Translations under genes and position numbers: made by a program
Shown here: piece by piece, positions 8,497-16,714 of the stretch
Layout of the letters: the number at the start of each line of letters is the position of its first letter
How positions within the stretch are numbered: position 1 is the stretch's first letter
Assembly: GCF_013170805.1 (NCBI RefSeq)
Contig: NZ_CP051293.1
Coordinates: forward strand, 1,742,001 to 1,806,000
DNA from: Mesorhizobium sp. NZP2077
GTDB taxonomy: Bacteria > Pseudomonadota > Alphaproteobacteria > Rhizobiales > Rhizobiaceae
Direction: 5' to 3'
DNA: 64,000 nt
Notes under the pieces: generated by a model
The model's input: only the letters and a program-made list of their open reading frames with translations
Told to the model about the DNA's origin: nothing
Databases searched by the model: none

Positions 8497-8525
8497 GTTC
8501 ATTGCGCGGTGGGACGGACCTTCGA

Positions 8526-9638
8526 TCATTCCGCGGCCTCCCGCTTTTCTTCGACCTTCGCCGGATTTTCGCGGGCTTCATATTCGGCGCGCATGCGGCG
8601 CACGAGGTCGAGCTCGGCCTGGAAGTCGACATAGTGCGGCAGCTTCAGATGCTCGACGAAGCCGGTCGCCTGGACGTTGTCGGAATGCGAGATGACGAAC
8701 TCCTCGTCCTGGGCGGCGGCAACAATGTCCTCGCCGAGCTCTGAGGCGCGCAGCGCCCGGTCGCAGAGCGCCATGGCCATGGCCTTGCGCTCGCTCTGGC
8801 CGAAGACCAGGCCGTAGCCCCGCGTGAATTGCGGCGGCGCCTTGGCCGACCCCTTGAACTGGTTGACCATCTGGCATTCGGTGACCCGCACCGTGCCGAG
8901 CGGAGCGGCGAAAGGCAGTTCGGGAACGTCCAACTCCAGCTCGACTTCGCCGATGCGGATTTCACCGACAAAGGGATGGTTGCGGGCGTAGCCGCGCTGG
9001 GTGGAATAGCCAAGTGCCAGCAGGAAACCCTCATCGCCGCGCGACAGCGCCTGCAAGCGGATGTCGCGGGCCATCGGGAATTCCAGCGGCTCGCGGGTGA
9101 TGTCGCCGGGGACATGGTCCTGCGGCATGTCGCCATCCGGTTCGATCAGGCCTTCGCGGGCAAGGATCGCCGAGACGCGTGGCATTGCTTGCGCTTCCGT
9201 CTCGCGCTGCAAGGGTTCGGCGACATCGGCGCCGGCGGCAAGCTCAGGGTCGAGCAGCCGGTGGGTGTAGTCGAAGGTCGGGCCGAGCAGCTGACCACCG
9301 GGCAGGTCCTTGTAGGTCGCTGAGACACGCCGCTCGACACGCATAGCGCTGGTGTCGATGGCCTTGCTGTAGCCGAAGCGCGGCAGCGTGGTGCGATAGG
9401 CGCGCACCAGGAAGATCGCCTCGATCATGTCGCCGCGCGCCTGGACGATGGCGAGTGCGGCGAGTTCCCGGTCGTAGAGCGAGCCTTCGCTCATCACCCG
9501 GTCGACGCCGAGCGCCAGCTGCTCGACGATCTGGTCGAGGCGCAGTGCCGGAACCGAACGGTCGCCGCGGCGGCGGTCGGCAAGCAGGCTGTGAGCGTTG
9601 GCGATTGCGGCTTCGCCGCCTTTTACCGCGACATACAT
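8526..9638 (-). CDS. phnI: C-P lyase core subunit PhnI (nucleosidase)
   Basis: With PhnG and PhnH, PhnI exchanges the adenine of ATP for the phosphonate to give ribose 1-alkylphosphonate 5-triphosphate; 370 residues, family length. The N-terminus 'MYVAVKGGEAAIANAHSLLADRRRGD' and the internal 'RVSATYKDLPGGQLLGPTFDYTHRLLDPEL' are diagnostic. The start at 9638 follows a GGAGG site, and the open frame beyond it belongs to the phnH coding region. It ends with an acidic/basic tail and is 2 bp from phnH. Confidence 0.96.
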   Translation of the reverse strand: MYVAVKGGEAAIANAHSLLADRRRGDRSVPALRLDQIVEQLALGVDRVMSEGSLYDRELAALAIVQARGDMIEAIFLVRAYRTTLPRFGYSKAIDTSAMRVERRVSATYKDLPGGQLLGPTFDYTHRLLDPELAAGADVAEPLQRETEAQAMPRVSAILAREGLIEPDGDMPQDHVPGDITREPLEFPMARDIRLQALSRGDEGFLLALGYSTQRGYARNHPFVGEIRIGEVELELDVPELPFAAPLGTVRVTECQMVNQFKGSAKAPPQFTRGYGLVFGQSERKAMAMALCDRALRASELGEDIVAAAQDEEFVISHSDNVQATGFVEHLKLPHYVDFQAELDLVRRMRAEYEARENPAKVEEKREAAE

Positions 9639-9640
9639 CT

Positions 9641-10252
9641 TCAAGCCTCCATCGTCTTGATGCGCGTCGTGCGCGGCAGGCAGGCTATGCCGCCAGCTGT
9701 GGCGAGGATGATGTCGACGCCGCGTGGAAAGCGCTTGGTGTTCTGCTTCCACTGCTCGATGAAATGACGCGGCATCTGCGCCGGCGCGATCGTGGCGCTG
9801 GTTTCGATGCCGGGGCCTTCGAGCAGCAGCGGAGCGCCCGAAGTGAGATCACTGACCTGCAGGATCAAGGTGGTCGAGCGGTCCGGATAATCCTGCGTTC
9901 CCTGCGAAAAGCCGTCGAGCGACATCATCTCGGCCGGCGTGGCGACGAAGGCGAAATGCGCGTCGGCGGGTGTGTTGGCGAGCGGCGCGCCGGTGTGGAA
10001 ACCAAGCCAGGAGCCGATCGCGGCGGAGGCGTGCAGGGCCGGGTCGAGCCAGAGTGGCGTGTCGTTGTCGCAGAGCGCCAGCGCTACGGCGCCAGCAGTT
10101 GCCGAGAGCGGCGCCGGCGGGCGGGCCAAGGCCGGCAAAGACTGCACGCTGCCCGGCCGCGCCATAGCGTCCATGACCGCGCGGAAAACGGTCTGGGCGT
10201 TGAAGACCGGATCGGTGAAGCCGCCCTCGATCGATTGCGCTGCGATATCCAT
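9641..10252 (-). CDS. phnH: C-P lyase core subunit PhnH
   Basis: Structural subunit of the PhnGHIJ complex, 203 residues, with a fold related to PLP-dependent transferases but without catalysis of that type. Conserved blocks are 'GGFTDPVFNAQTVFRAVMDAMARPG' at the start and 'LLLEGPGIE' with 'FPRGVDIILA' toward the C-terminus. The start is fixed by an ATGA overlap with phnG and by family alignment. Confidence 0.94.
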   Translation of the reverse strand: MDIAAQSIEGGFTDPVFNAQTVFRAVMDAMARPGSVQSLPALARPPAPLSATAGAVALALCDNDTPLWLDPALHASAAIGSWLGFHTGAPLANTPADAHFAFVATPAEMMSLDGFSQGTQDYPDRSTTLILQVSDLTSGAPLLLEGPGIETSATIAPAQMPRHFIEQWKQNTKRFPRGVDIILATAGGIACLPRTTRIKTMEA

Positions 10253-10713
10253 CAGTCTTCTCCGCGAACCATGGTGAAGAAATCCACCTTCGTTGCCGCC
10301 GTCTCTGCCCGGCGTTTTTCCTCGGCAGTGGTGAGTGCCGACCTCAAAGGCGCGATCAGCCGGGCCTCGACCTCGGCGCGGCGGGCAGGGTCCTGCCACA
10401 GCGCGTCGGCGATGGCCGCGAGCTTGGCCTTCTGCTTGTCGCGCCCAAGCGCGTAGCAATGGCCGACCTGTCCGGACGGCAGCCGCACAGTGGCGCGGGT
10501 GACGGTCGCTTCGCCGACATTGAAGGGCGCGCCGCCGCCGCCGATGCGACCGCGCAGCGTCACCAGGCCGGTCTCGGGACCGCGCAGCAGTTCGGCCTGC
10601 GAAGGCAGGCCGGCTTCGTTCCAGAGCCGGACGATGTCGTCGCCGCTCGATTGCGCCAGCGTCGCCATGGCGGCCTTGCGTTCGGCCTGGTCGCGGGCTT
10701 CCTGTCCTCGCAT
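10252..10713 (-). CDS. phnG: C-P lyase core subunit PhnG
   Basis: First gene of the C-P lyase operon; a small (153-residue) core subunit that pairs with PhnI. Typical features are 'RKAAMATLAQSSGDDI' near the start and 'FNVGEATVTRATVRL' with 'GHCYALGRDKQKAKLAAIADAL' in the middle. The start at 10713 gives proper spacing to the AGAGGA site. An in-frame ATG at 10722 would touch that site and is less likely. The promoter region before it carries a PHO-box-like site and a palindromic operator. Confidence 0.94.
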   Translation of the reverse strand: MRGQEARDQAERKAAMATLAQSSGDDIVRLWNEAGLPSQAELLRGPETGLVTLRGRIGGGGAPFNVGEATVTRATVRLPSGQVGHCYALGRDKQKAKLAAIADALWQDPARRAEVEARLIAPLRSALTTAEEKRRAETAATKVDFFTMVRGED

Positions 10714-10737
10714 CGGCAGCATTCCTCTTTGCTAAAT

Positions 10738-10757
10738 TTGTCTATTGATATAGACAA
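10738..10757. promoter_or_regulatory. palindrome, probable PhnF operator
   Basis: TTGTCTATTGATATAGACAA has perfect 8-bp arms around TGAT. GTCTA-type arms suit the HutC subfamily of GntR repressors, to which PhnF belongs. It lies directly downstream of a TATAAT element (minus strand, 10771-10766) in the phnF-phnG gap, so a bound repressor would cover the phnG transcription start. Confidence 0.65.
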
Positions 10758-10765
10758 CTATACAA

Positions 10766-10771
10766 ATTATA
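10766..10771 (-). promoter_or_regulatory. -10 element for phnG operon
   Basis: A perfect TATAAT on the minus strand, between the PHO-box-like repeat and the palindrome. The distance to the PHO box (21 nt) is longer than in E. coli pho promoters, so the exact promoter geometry is uncertain. Confidence 0.4.
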
Positions 10772-10792
10772 CATATTACCTAGCGCGTGTCC

Positions 10793-10810
10793 ATGACGGG
10801 TGGATGACAA
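10793..10810 (-). promoter_or_regulatory. putative PHO box upstream of phnG
   Basis: On the minus strand TTGTCAT-CCAC-CCGTCAT matches the PhoB consensus CTGTCAT-N4-CTGTCAT at 12 of 14 positions. It lies about 80 bp before phnG and is oriented toward it, between phnG and the divergent phnF start. Confidence 0.65.
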
Positions 10811-10834
10811 GCGGTGGAAGCATGGGGGCAATTC

Positions 10835-11584
10835 ATGATCGGGCGACAGGAAGCCGACAGTATCGAGCGGCGCAGCGGCGTCTCGCTGTGGCGGCAGATC
10901 GCCGACAGTATCTTGCAGGCGATCGCGACCGGCGATTTCGCCGAGAATGCCGCGCTGCCGCCGGAGGTGGCGCTTGCCGAGCGCTATGGCGTCAACCGCC
11001 ACACGGTGCGCAGCGCCATATCGGCGCTTGTGCAGGAAGGGGTGCTGCGGGCCGAGCAGGGACGCGGTACCTTCGTGCTGCCACGCAGGCGGCTGTCCTA
11101 TCCGATCGGCGCGCGCACACGTTTTTCGACCGGCCTGCAAGGGCAGACGTCGGAACGGCATATCGTGCTGCTCTCCTCATCGATCGAGCCGGCCAGCCAG
11201 AGAGTCGCCGAGGGGCTTGGCCTGGCCAGGGGCGCCGAGGTGATCAGGCTGGAGACCCGCGGCGAAGCCGATGGGCGGCCGGTGTCACGCGCTGCCGGCT
11301 GGTTCGAGGCCAGGCGCTTTGCCGGCATCGACAAGGCGATGGCTGAGACCGGCTCGATCACCGCGTCGCTGGCCCGTTTCGGCATAGACGACTATCTCCG
11401 CCAATCGACCGTGCTGTCGGCGCGCCACGCAGATGCGGCCGATCTCGCCGACCTAGACCTCCAACCGGGCGCCATCGTGCTGGTGACGGTCGCCGTCAAC
11501 GTTACGCCGGACGGCCAGCCGATCCAGTTTTCGGAATCGCGCTTTCCGGCGGAACGGGTGGAACTGAAGCTGTCGGCGTTGTGA
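10835..11584 (+). CDS. phnF: GntR/HutC-family repressor PhnF
   Basis: A 249-residue regulator of phosphonate genes, divergent from phnG. Residues about 10-75 are the GntR winged helix ('LWRQIADSILQAIATGDF' and 'LAERYGVNRHTVRSAISALVQEGVL'). Residues about 95-245 are the UTRA effector domain, ending 'PIQFSESRFPAERVEL'. ATG 10835 has a GGGG-rich site. GTG 10814 is an alternative that would overlap promoter elements. A palindromic site beside the phnG promoter is its likely target. Confidence 0.88.
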   Translation: MIGRQEADSIERRSGVSLWRQIADSILQAIATGDFAENAALPPEVALAERYGVNRHTVRSAISALVQEGVLRAEQGRGTFVLPRRRLSYPIGARTRFSTGLQGQTSERHIVLLSSSIEPASQRVAEGLGLARGAEVIRLETRGEADGRPVSRAAGWFEARRFAGIDKAMAETGSITASLARFGIDDYLRQSTVLSARHADAADLADLDLQPGAIVLVTVAVNVTPDGQPIQFSESRFPAERVELKLSAL

Positions 11585-11599
11585 GCCGGCGGCGGCCGG

Positions 11600-12616
11600 C
11601 TACCCCACCTCGATCACGGCTTTGATCAGGCCGGATTTTTCATGTGCCCAGCGGGCGAGATCACGCGGCGTATCGGCAAGCGATGTGCGGTGCGTGACGA
11701 GCTTGGCCAGGGGCACCGCACCGTTGCGGATCGAGGCGGCGACGTGGTCGAAGTCGGCGCGCAGCGCATTGCGGCTGCCGATCAATGTCATTTCGCGTTT
11801 GTGGAATTCAGGGTCGGAAAAGACGATGTCGTCCTTGACGACGCTGACCAGCACCAGTGTGCCGCCATGGGCGACATGGGCGAAGGCCGACTGCACTGAC
11901 TGGGTGTTGCCGGTGGCGTCGAAGACCACGTCGAAGCCTTCGCCTGACGTCGCTTCCCTGACTAGATCCGGGACTGGTCCACGTGACCCGTCGAGGCTCT
12001 GGAAACCGAGTTCGTTCGCGGCAAAATCGAGCCGTTCCGTGCTCATGTCGAGCAGTGTTACGTCGAGCCCGGCGATGCGGGCGAAGATGGCGGTGCCGAG
12101 CCCGATCGGGCCGGCGCCGATGACCAGCGTGCGGGCGCCGGGCTCGCCCCGTGCGCGCCGTACGGCATGCGCGCCGATGGCGAGGAATTCGACGGCGGCA
12201 GCGTCGGCCAGCGACAGGCCGTTTGCCGGATAAAGATTCTGCGCCGGCACCAGGATGCGTTCGCACATGGCGCCGTCGCGGTGGACGCCGAGCACCTCGA
12301 TCCTGACGCAGCAGTTGGGCTTGCCGTGCCGACAGGCGATGCACTTGCCGCAGGAGAGATAGGGGTTGATGACGACCGGCTCACCAACGGCAAGGTCGAC
12401 GCCGTCACCGGTCTCGACGATGGTTCCTGACACTTCGTGACCCATGATCCGGGGATAGGCAAGGAACGGGTGCTTGCCCTCGAAGATATGGTAGTCGGTG
12501 CCGCAGATGCCGACGTGGCTGACCGCGACCAGCGCCCAGCCGGCGGGCGGGGCGCCAGGCGCCGGGCGGTCTTCCAGGACAAGCTCGCCGGGTAAGCGGC
12601 AGACGACGGCTTTCAT
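11600..12616 (-). CDS. zinc-dependent alcohol dehydrogenase (sugar/sugar-acid dehydrogenase type)
   Basis: MDR-family NAD(P)-dependent dehydrogenase, 338 residues. Catalytic zinc ligands are in 'VGICGTDYH' and 'MGHEVSG'. The structural zinc cluster is 'CGKCIACRHGKPNCC'. The nucleotide site is 'VIGAGPIGLG'. It resembles the L-gulonate, L-galactonate 5-dehydrogenase and RspB subgroup, but the substrate cannot be read from sequence. It follows a ribose-type importer (70 bp downstream of the permease gene) and probably oxidises the imported sugar or sugar acid. It converges with phnF. Confidence 0.85.
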   Translation of the reverse strand: MKAVVCRLPGELVLEDRPAPGAPPAGWALVAVSHVGICGTDYHIFEGKHPFLAYPRIMGHEVSGTIVETGDGVDLAVGEPVVINPYLSCGKCIACRHGKPNCCVRIEVLGVHRDGAMCERILVPAQNLYPANGLSLADAAAVEFLAIGAHAVRRARGEPGARTLVIGAGPIGLGTAIFARIAGLDVTLLDMSTERLDFAANELGFQSLDGSRGPVPDLVREATSGEGFDVVFDATGNTQSVQSAFAHVAHGGTLVLVSVVKDDIVFSDPEFHKREMTLIGSRNALRADFDHVAASIRNGAVPLAKLVTHRTSLADTPRDLARWAHEKSGLIKAVIEVG

Positions 12617-12686
12617 GCTTCAATCCAGTCTGTTCACGGCGTCGCCGGCCCGCTGTCATGCGGGCCAGTCTGATGCCAGGGATGGT

Positions 12687-13652
12687 CTACTTGCCGCGGC
12701 GGCGCAGCCCGTCGAAGTAGACGATGATGATGATCAGCGCGCCGGTGATGATGCGCTGCCAGAACGAGTTGACGTTGAGCAGGTTGGCGCCGTTGTTGAT
12801 GGTGGCCAGGATGAAGGCGCCGAGCAGCGGGCCATGTACGGAGCCGACCGCGCCGAACAGCGACGTGCCGCCGATGACCGATGAAGCGATCGCCTGCAGC
12901 TCCCAGCCCTCGGCCTGGGTCGGGTTGCCGATGCCGATGCGGGCGGCCAAGAGCACGCCGACGAAGGCCGCGCACAGGCCGGACAGCGTGTAGGCCATGT
13001 AGATGGTGCGCGGGACATTGACACCGGATAGGCGCGACGCCTCGGCGTTGGAGCCGACCGAGAACAGATACCGGCCCCAGCGGCTGTGATGGAGGAAGAT
13101 ATAGGCCGGAATGCCGACCAGGATGACCATCCAGAACAGATTGGGAATGCCAATGAAGGAGTTGCGCGAGAAGGCGGTGAATGTGTCGCTGTTGATGTTG
13201 ATCGAGTTGCCGTTGGTCATCAAAAGGCCGATGCCGCGCAGCGAGGTCAGCGTCGCCAGCGTGATGATGAAGGGCGGCAGGCCCATCTTGACGATGCCGA
13301 AGCCGTGAAACATGCCGATGGCGACACCGACCAGCAGTGTCACCAGAATGGCGAGCCAGATCGGGAAGCCGGCATTGATCATCATGGCGACGACGACGGT
13401 GGCGAAGCCGACCACCGCGCCGACCGACAGATCGATGCCGCCGGTAATGATGACGAAGGTCTGGCCGACCGCCATGATGGCGATCATCGAACCCTGGCGC
13501 AGAAGATTGGCGATGTTGTTGCCTGAAGCGAAGCTTGGCGTCGCCAGCGAAAGGACGATCCAGAGCAGCACCAACAGCGCCAGCAGCGTCAATCCGAACA
13601 GGACGTTGTAGTTGCGCTTCGGTTTTTCGGCGGGGATCGCCTCGATGCTCAT
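12687..13652 (-). CDS. ribose/xylose-type ABC transporter permease
   Basis: A 321-residue RbsC-family permease (BPD_transp_2) with about 8-10 membrane helices. The family block 'VGQTFVIITGGIDLSVGAVVG' is near residues 75-95, and 'GGTSLFGAVGSVHGPLLGAFIL' is near residue 260. Its start overlaps the ATPase stop by ATGA. It forms the membrane channel for the importer whose other parts are at 13649-15202 and 15376-16371. Confidence 0.93.
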   Translation of the reverse strand: MSIEAIPAEKPKRNYNVLFGLTLLALLVLLWIVLSLATPSFASGNNIANLLRQGSMIAIMAVGQTFVIITGGIDLSVGAVVGFATVVVAMMINAGFPIWLAILVTLLVGVAIGMFHGFGIVKMGLPPFIITLATLTSLRGIGLLMTNGNSININSDTFTAFSRNSFIGIPNLFWMVILVGIPAYIFLHHSRWGRYLFSVGSNAEASRLSGVNVPRTIYMAYTLSGLCAAFVGVLLAARIGIGNPTQAEGWELQAIASSVIGGTSLFGAVGSVHGPLLGAFILATINNGANLLNVNSFWQRIITGALIIIIVYFDGLRRRGK

Positions 13653-15202
13653 GTCTGTCCTCCCAGTTTTTCTTGTTTCTCAGCAAGCGCCTGCGTGAGA
13701 ATGTCCTCGTGACTGGCGGTGTGGAACCCATGCGTGGCCACCAGCTTGCCGCGCCGGAACACGTGCAGCGTGTCGGCCAGTTCGTAGACCTCCGGCAGAT
13801 AGGACGAGATCAGGATGATGCCGGCGCCCTTCGACAGCAGCTCGCCGAACAGGCGGTAGATCTCGGCCTTGGTGCCGACATCGACGCCGACCGTCGGTTC
13901 GTCGAAGATGAACAGCTTGGCGCCATGCGCCAGCCATTTGCCGATGACGATCTTCTGCTGGTTGCCGCCGGAAAGGCTGGACGCCAGCGCGCCGCGCGTC
14001 GGCGTCTTGATCCGGAGGCCGGCGATCTGGCGGTCGGCCTCTGCCTTCTCCTTGGTGTTGGAGATCAAGAAATTGCTGGAGATGCGCTTGTAGATCGGCA
14101 GGTTGAGGTTAAGGCCGACCGGCAGATTGAGGCAGAGGCCCTGGTCGCGGCGGCTTTCCGGCGCCAGCGCCATCCCGAGCTTGATCGCGTCATGCTCGGA
14201 ATTGACCTGAACCGGCTTGCCTTCCCACAGGATCTCACCTGCCGATTTGCGGTGGCGGCCATAAAGCGTAGTGACGAATTCGCTGCGGCCGGCGCCGATC
14301 AGGCCGTAAAGTCCGACGATCTCGCCGGCACGGACGGTCATCGAGACATTCTCGAACCCTTTGCCCGACAGGTTCCTGGTCTCGACGATTGTAGCGCCGG
14401 GGGCGAAATGCTCCTTGTGGTAGACCTGCTCTATCGAGCGGTTGATCATCATCTTGACCAACTCGGCGTCGTTGGTCTCGGCAATGTTCCTGGTGCCGAC
14501 CAGCGTGCCGTCGCGCAGCACGGAGACGCGATCGGCGAGCTCGAACACCTCCTCCATGCGATGGCTGATGTAGATGATCGTCACGCCTTCGCCCTTCAGC
14601 CGGCGGATCAGCGTGAAGAGCTGGTCGGCTTCCTTGCGGGTCAGATAAGCCGTCGGCTCGTCGAAGATCAGGAATTTGGTGCCGCGCACGGTGGCGCGGG
14701 CGGCGGCGATCAGCTGCTGCTGGCCGATGGTGAGCTCGCCGAGCACGACATGCGCCGGCAGGTCAAAGCCGAGATCGTCGATGATCTTCTGCGCCTCCCT
14801 GACCATGGCGCGCTGCTGCAGGATGCCGAAACGTGAATTCTCCTCGCCGAGGAACATGTTGGCGGCGACCGTCAAATGACGGCAGAGCACGACCTCCTGG
14901 TGCACGGCGTTGATGCCGAGCGCCATTGCCTCATGCGGGGTCGCGAGGGCCGCCGGTTTGCCTTCCCAGAAGACATCGCCCGATGTGCGCGGCATCACGC
15001 CGGTCAGAAGCTTGATGAGCGTAGATTTGCCGGCGCCGTTCTCGCCGACGATGGCGTGAATCTCGCCCGACTTGAAGGCGAGATTGACCGGCTTCAGCGC
15101 GTGCGTGCCGGGATAGCGCTTCTCCAGCCCGCGCAATTCGAGGATGGTCCGCCCTGGTTCCAGCGCGGGGGCGGGATGCAGATCCTGCGCCGTCGAAATC
15201 AT
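13649..15202 (-). CDS. sugar ABC transporter ATP-binding protein, tandem-domain RbsA/MglA type
   Basis: A 517-residue ATPase with two ABC domains. The first has Walker A 'GENGAGKSTLIKLLTG' and 'IFDEPTAYL'. The second has a degenerate Walker A region ('GLIGAGRSEFV'), an intact 'LSGGNQQKIVIGKWL' and 'IFDEPTVGVD', as usual for this class. The start at 15202 (MISTAQ) is supported by a GGGAGG site. It is encoded between the binding protein and the permease. Confidence 0.94.
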   Translation of the reverse strand: MISTAQDLHPAPALEPGRTILELRGLEKRYPGTHALKPVNLAFKSGEIHAIVGENGAGKSTLIKLLTGVMPRTSGDVFWEGKPAALATPHEAMALGINAVHQEVVLCRHLTVAANMFLGEENSRFGILQQRAMVREAQKIIDDLGFDLPAHVVLGELTIGQQQLIAAARATVRGTKFLIFDEPTAYLTRKEADQLFTLIRRLKGEGVTIIYISHRMEEVFELADRVSVLRDGTLVGTRNIAETNDAELVKMMINRSIEQVYHKEHFAPGATIVETRNLSGKGFENVSMTVRAGEIVGLYGLIGAGRSEFVTTLYGRHRKSAGEILWEGKPVQVNSEHDAIKLGMALAPESRRDQGLCLNLPVGLNLNLPIYKRISSNFLISNTKEKAEADRQIAGLRIKTPTRGALASSLSGGNQQKIVIGKWLAHGAKLFIFDEPTVGVDVGTKAEIYRLFGELLSKGAGIILISSYLPEVYELADTLHVFRRGKLVATHGFHTASHEDILTQALAEKQEKLGGQT

Positions 15203-15331
15203 GACAATCCTCCCAGATTGGCCTCCCAGATAGGCCACACGACTGGCACGCGGCGAGGCAAGTACTCGCGCCCCGAAAGGCAGCCTAGCCTAAGCTTTCG
15301 GGTTGCCAAGCCGTTTGTGCCGGCAGTGGAT

Positions 15332-15358
15332 GTTTCCGGGGCCCGAGGCCCCGGAAAC
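15332..15358 (-). other. strong intercistronic stem-loop after the binding-protein gene
   Basis: GTTTCCGGGGCC and GGCCCCGGAAAC form a perfect 12-bp stem with a 3-nt loop, starting 18 bp after the stop of the binding-protein gene and before the ATPase gene. There is no T-run, so it is more likely an mRNA-stabilising hairpin that raises binding-protein yield than a terminator. Confidence 0.6.
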
Positions 15359-15375
15359 GATTGTAGACGCTAGGC

Positions 15376-16371
15376 TCACTTGAGCTTCGGGTTGAGCAGT
15401 GCGTCGATCTTGGGCTCTTTCATGTTGGCCTTGGTCACCAGATTGGCGCCGGTGTCGACATTGGCTTCGACCTTCTCGCCCTTGGAGGCGGCGAGCGCGG
15501 TCTTGATGCCGTCATAGCCCATCCGGTACGGGTCCTGGACGACGAGGCCGGAAATGACGCCGTCATTGAGGAACTTGATCAGCTTCTCGTCGCTGTCGAA
15601 ACCGATCAGCGCGAGCTTGCCGCCGAGGTTGTTCTCGGCGACAGCCTGACCGACGCCCTGCGCCATGATCAGGTTCGAGGCAAAGATACCTTTGAGGTCC
15701 GGATTGGCGGTGATCAGGTCGGTGGCGATGTTGAGGCCGGTGGTGGCTTGGCCGTCGGCATATTTGTCGGCGACCAGTTCAAGGCCTGGATATTTGGCCT
15801 TGAGCTGTTCCTTGAAGCCCTGGGCACGCTGCTCGAGCGAGCCGGCGCCAGGAAGGGCCGTGATCAGCGCGACCTTGCCCTCGACCTTGCCGCCATTGGC
15901 GGCGCCGATGGCCGCGGCCAGACCGTCGGCGGCGACTCGGCCGCCCTGGACATTGTCGGTGGTCAGGAACGAGGTGAAGGCTTTGGAGTCGGCGCCAGAG
16001 TCGATGCCGATAACCTTGACTTTCGCTGCTGCCTCATCGATCGGCTTGCCGAGCGCCTTGAACTCTGTCGGCGAGATGACGATGGCAGCCGGGTTGCCGG
16101 CGACGGCGTTTTCGAGGATCGAGATCTGGCCGTTGACGTCGGTTTCAGCCTGGGCGCCGAGTTCCGGCACATTGACGCCGAGATCCTTGCCTGCCTTGCG
16201 GGCGCCGGCCAAAACGATCTGCCAGTAGAAGGACGTGGTGTCCTTGACGATGATCGGAATGGTCACGTCCGCCGCCGAAACCGGCGCCGAATGCATGACG
16301 CCGGCGAGCATCGAAGCTGCTGCCAGCGCCATGACGGCGCGGCGGTTGAGAATGCTGGTCACGAATTTCAT
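15376..16371 (-). CDS. ribose-type sugar-binding periplasmic protein
   Basis: A 331-residue periplasmic binding protein of the RbsB class. A Sec signal peptide (residues 1-33, ending 'APVSAAD') is followed by the two-lobed Peripla_BP_4 domain. The block 'GIDSGADSKAFTSFLTTDNVQGGRVAADGL' and the late 'ALIGFDSDEKLIKFLNDGVISGLVVQDPYRMGYDGI' are typical. A GGGAGGA site supports the start. It is the first gene of the importer operon and is followed by a 12-bp stem-loop. Confidence 0.94.
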   Translation of the reverse strand: MKFVTSILNRRAVMALAAASMLAGVMHSAPVSAADVTIPIIVKDTTSFYWQIVLAGARKAGKDLGVNVPELGAQAETDVNGQISILENAVAGNPAAIVISPTEFKALGKPIDEAAAKVKVIGIDSGADSKAFTSFLTTDNVQGGRVAADGLAAAIGAANGGKVEGKVALITALPGAGSLEQRAQGFKEQLKAKYPGLELVADKYADGQATTGLNIATDLITANPDLKGIFASNLIMAQGVGQAVAENNLGGKLALIGFDSDEKLIKFLNDGVISGLVVQDPYRMGYDGIKTALAASKGEKVEANVDTGANLVTKANMKEPKIDALLNPKLK

Positions 16372-16455
16372 TAGGATTCCTCCCTAAGTCGCCCGGTGAA
16401 CGTTACGGAAAGCTCCGTCCGGATAGGCGCGGCCCAAACGGAACTTTATCAATAA

Positions 16456-16474
16456 AAAACAGTTGCGCTGTTTT
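16456..16474. promoter_or_regulatory. inverted repeat upstream of the sugar importer (operator or weak terminator)
   Basis: AAAACAG-TTGCG-CTGTTTT. Read leftward it is followed by TTATT and could end the aldo/keto reductase transcript. It also shares AAAAAACAGTT-GCG with the inverted repeat in front of the dehydratase gene (19416-19446), which favours a common operator. Confidence 0.4.
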
Positions 16475-16600
16475 GATAGTGCATCAGTCTGGACGATGCA
16501 AGCGGTGTTTCGCGCCTGACTTCCCATGGCAGGCAGAGACACATTCGCACGCTGCTCCTCCCAAGATGCAGCCAGAAGCTCCCGTTTCGTTCCGTAGAGT

Positions 16601-16650
16601 CATGGAATATTAATTCCATGACTTAGTCAATATGGAATGTTCATTCTCTC
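16601..16650. promoter_or_regulatory. tandem operator-like palindromes 30 bp apart
   Basis: CATGGAATATTAATTCCATG at 16601-16620 has perfect 8-bp arms. TATGGAATGTTCATTCTCTC at 16631-16650 follows the same pattern (shared ATGGAAT-R-TT-M-ATTC). Centre spacing of 30 bp is close to three helical turns, which suits cooperative binding by one regulator. The dyad recalls IclR-type sites, but no IclR gene is nearby. Confidence 0.55.
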
Positions 16651-16714
16651 GGCGAGGTCGCAGGTTTGTGAAGTTGGAGCCCGTCGTCAAGGGCATGTCG
16701 GTAAGATGCCGGCT

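Larger units (their letters stand above)
16372..16714. other. 343-bp regulatory intergenic region before the sugar importer operon
   Basis: No gene is supported here. The region holds an inverted repeat AAAACAG-TTGCG-CTGTTTT at 16456-16474 and two related palindromes at 16601-16620 and 16631-16650. Both flanking genes run leftward, so it is the promoter region of the binding-protein gene and the downstream region of the aldo/keto reductase gene. Confidence 0.6.
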
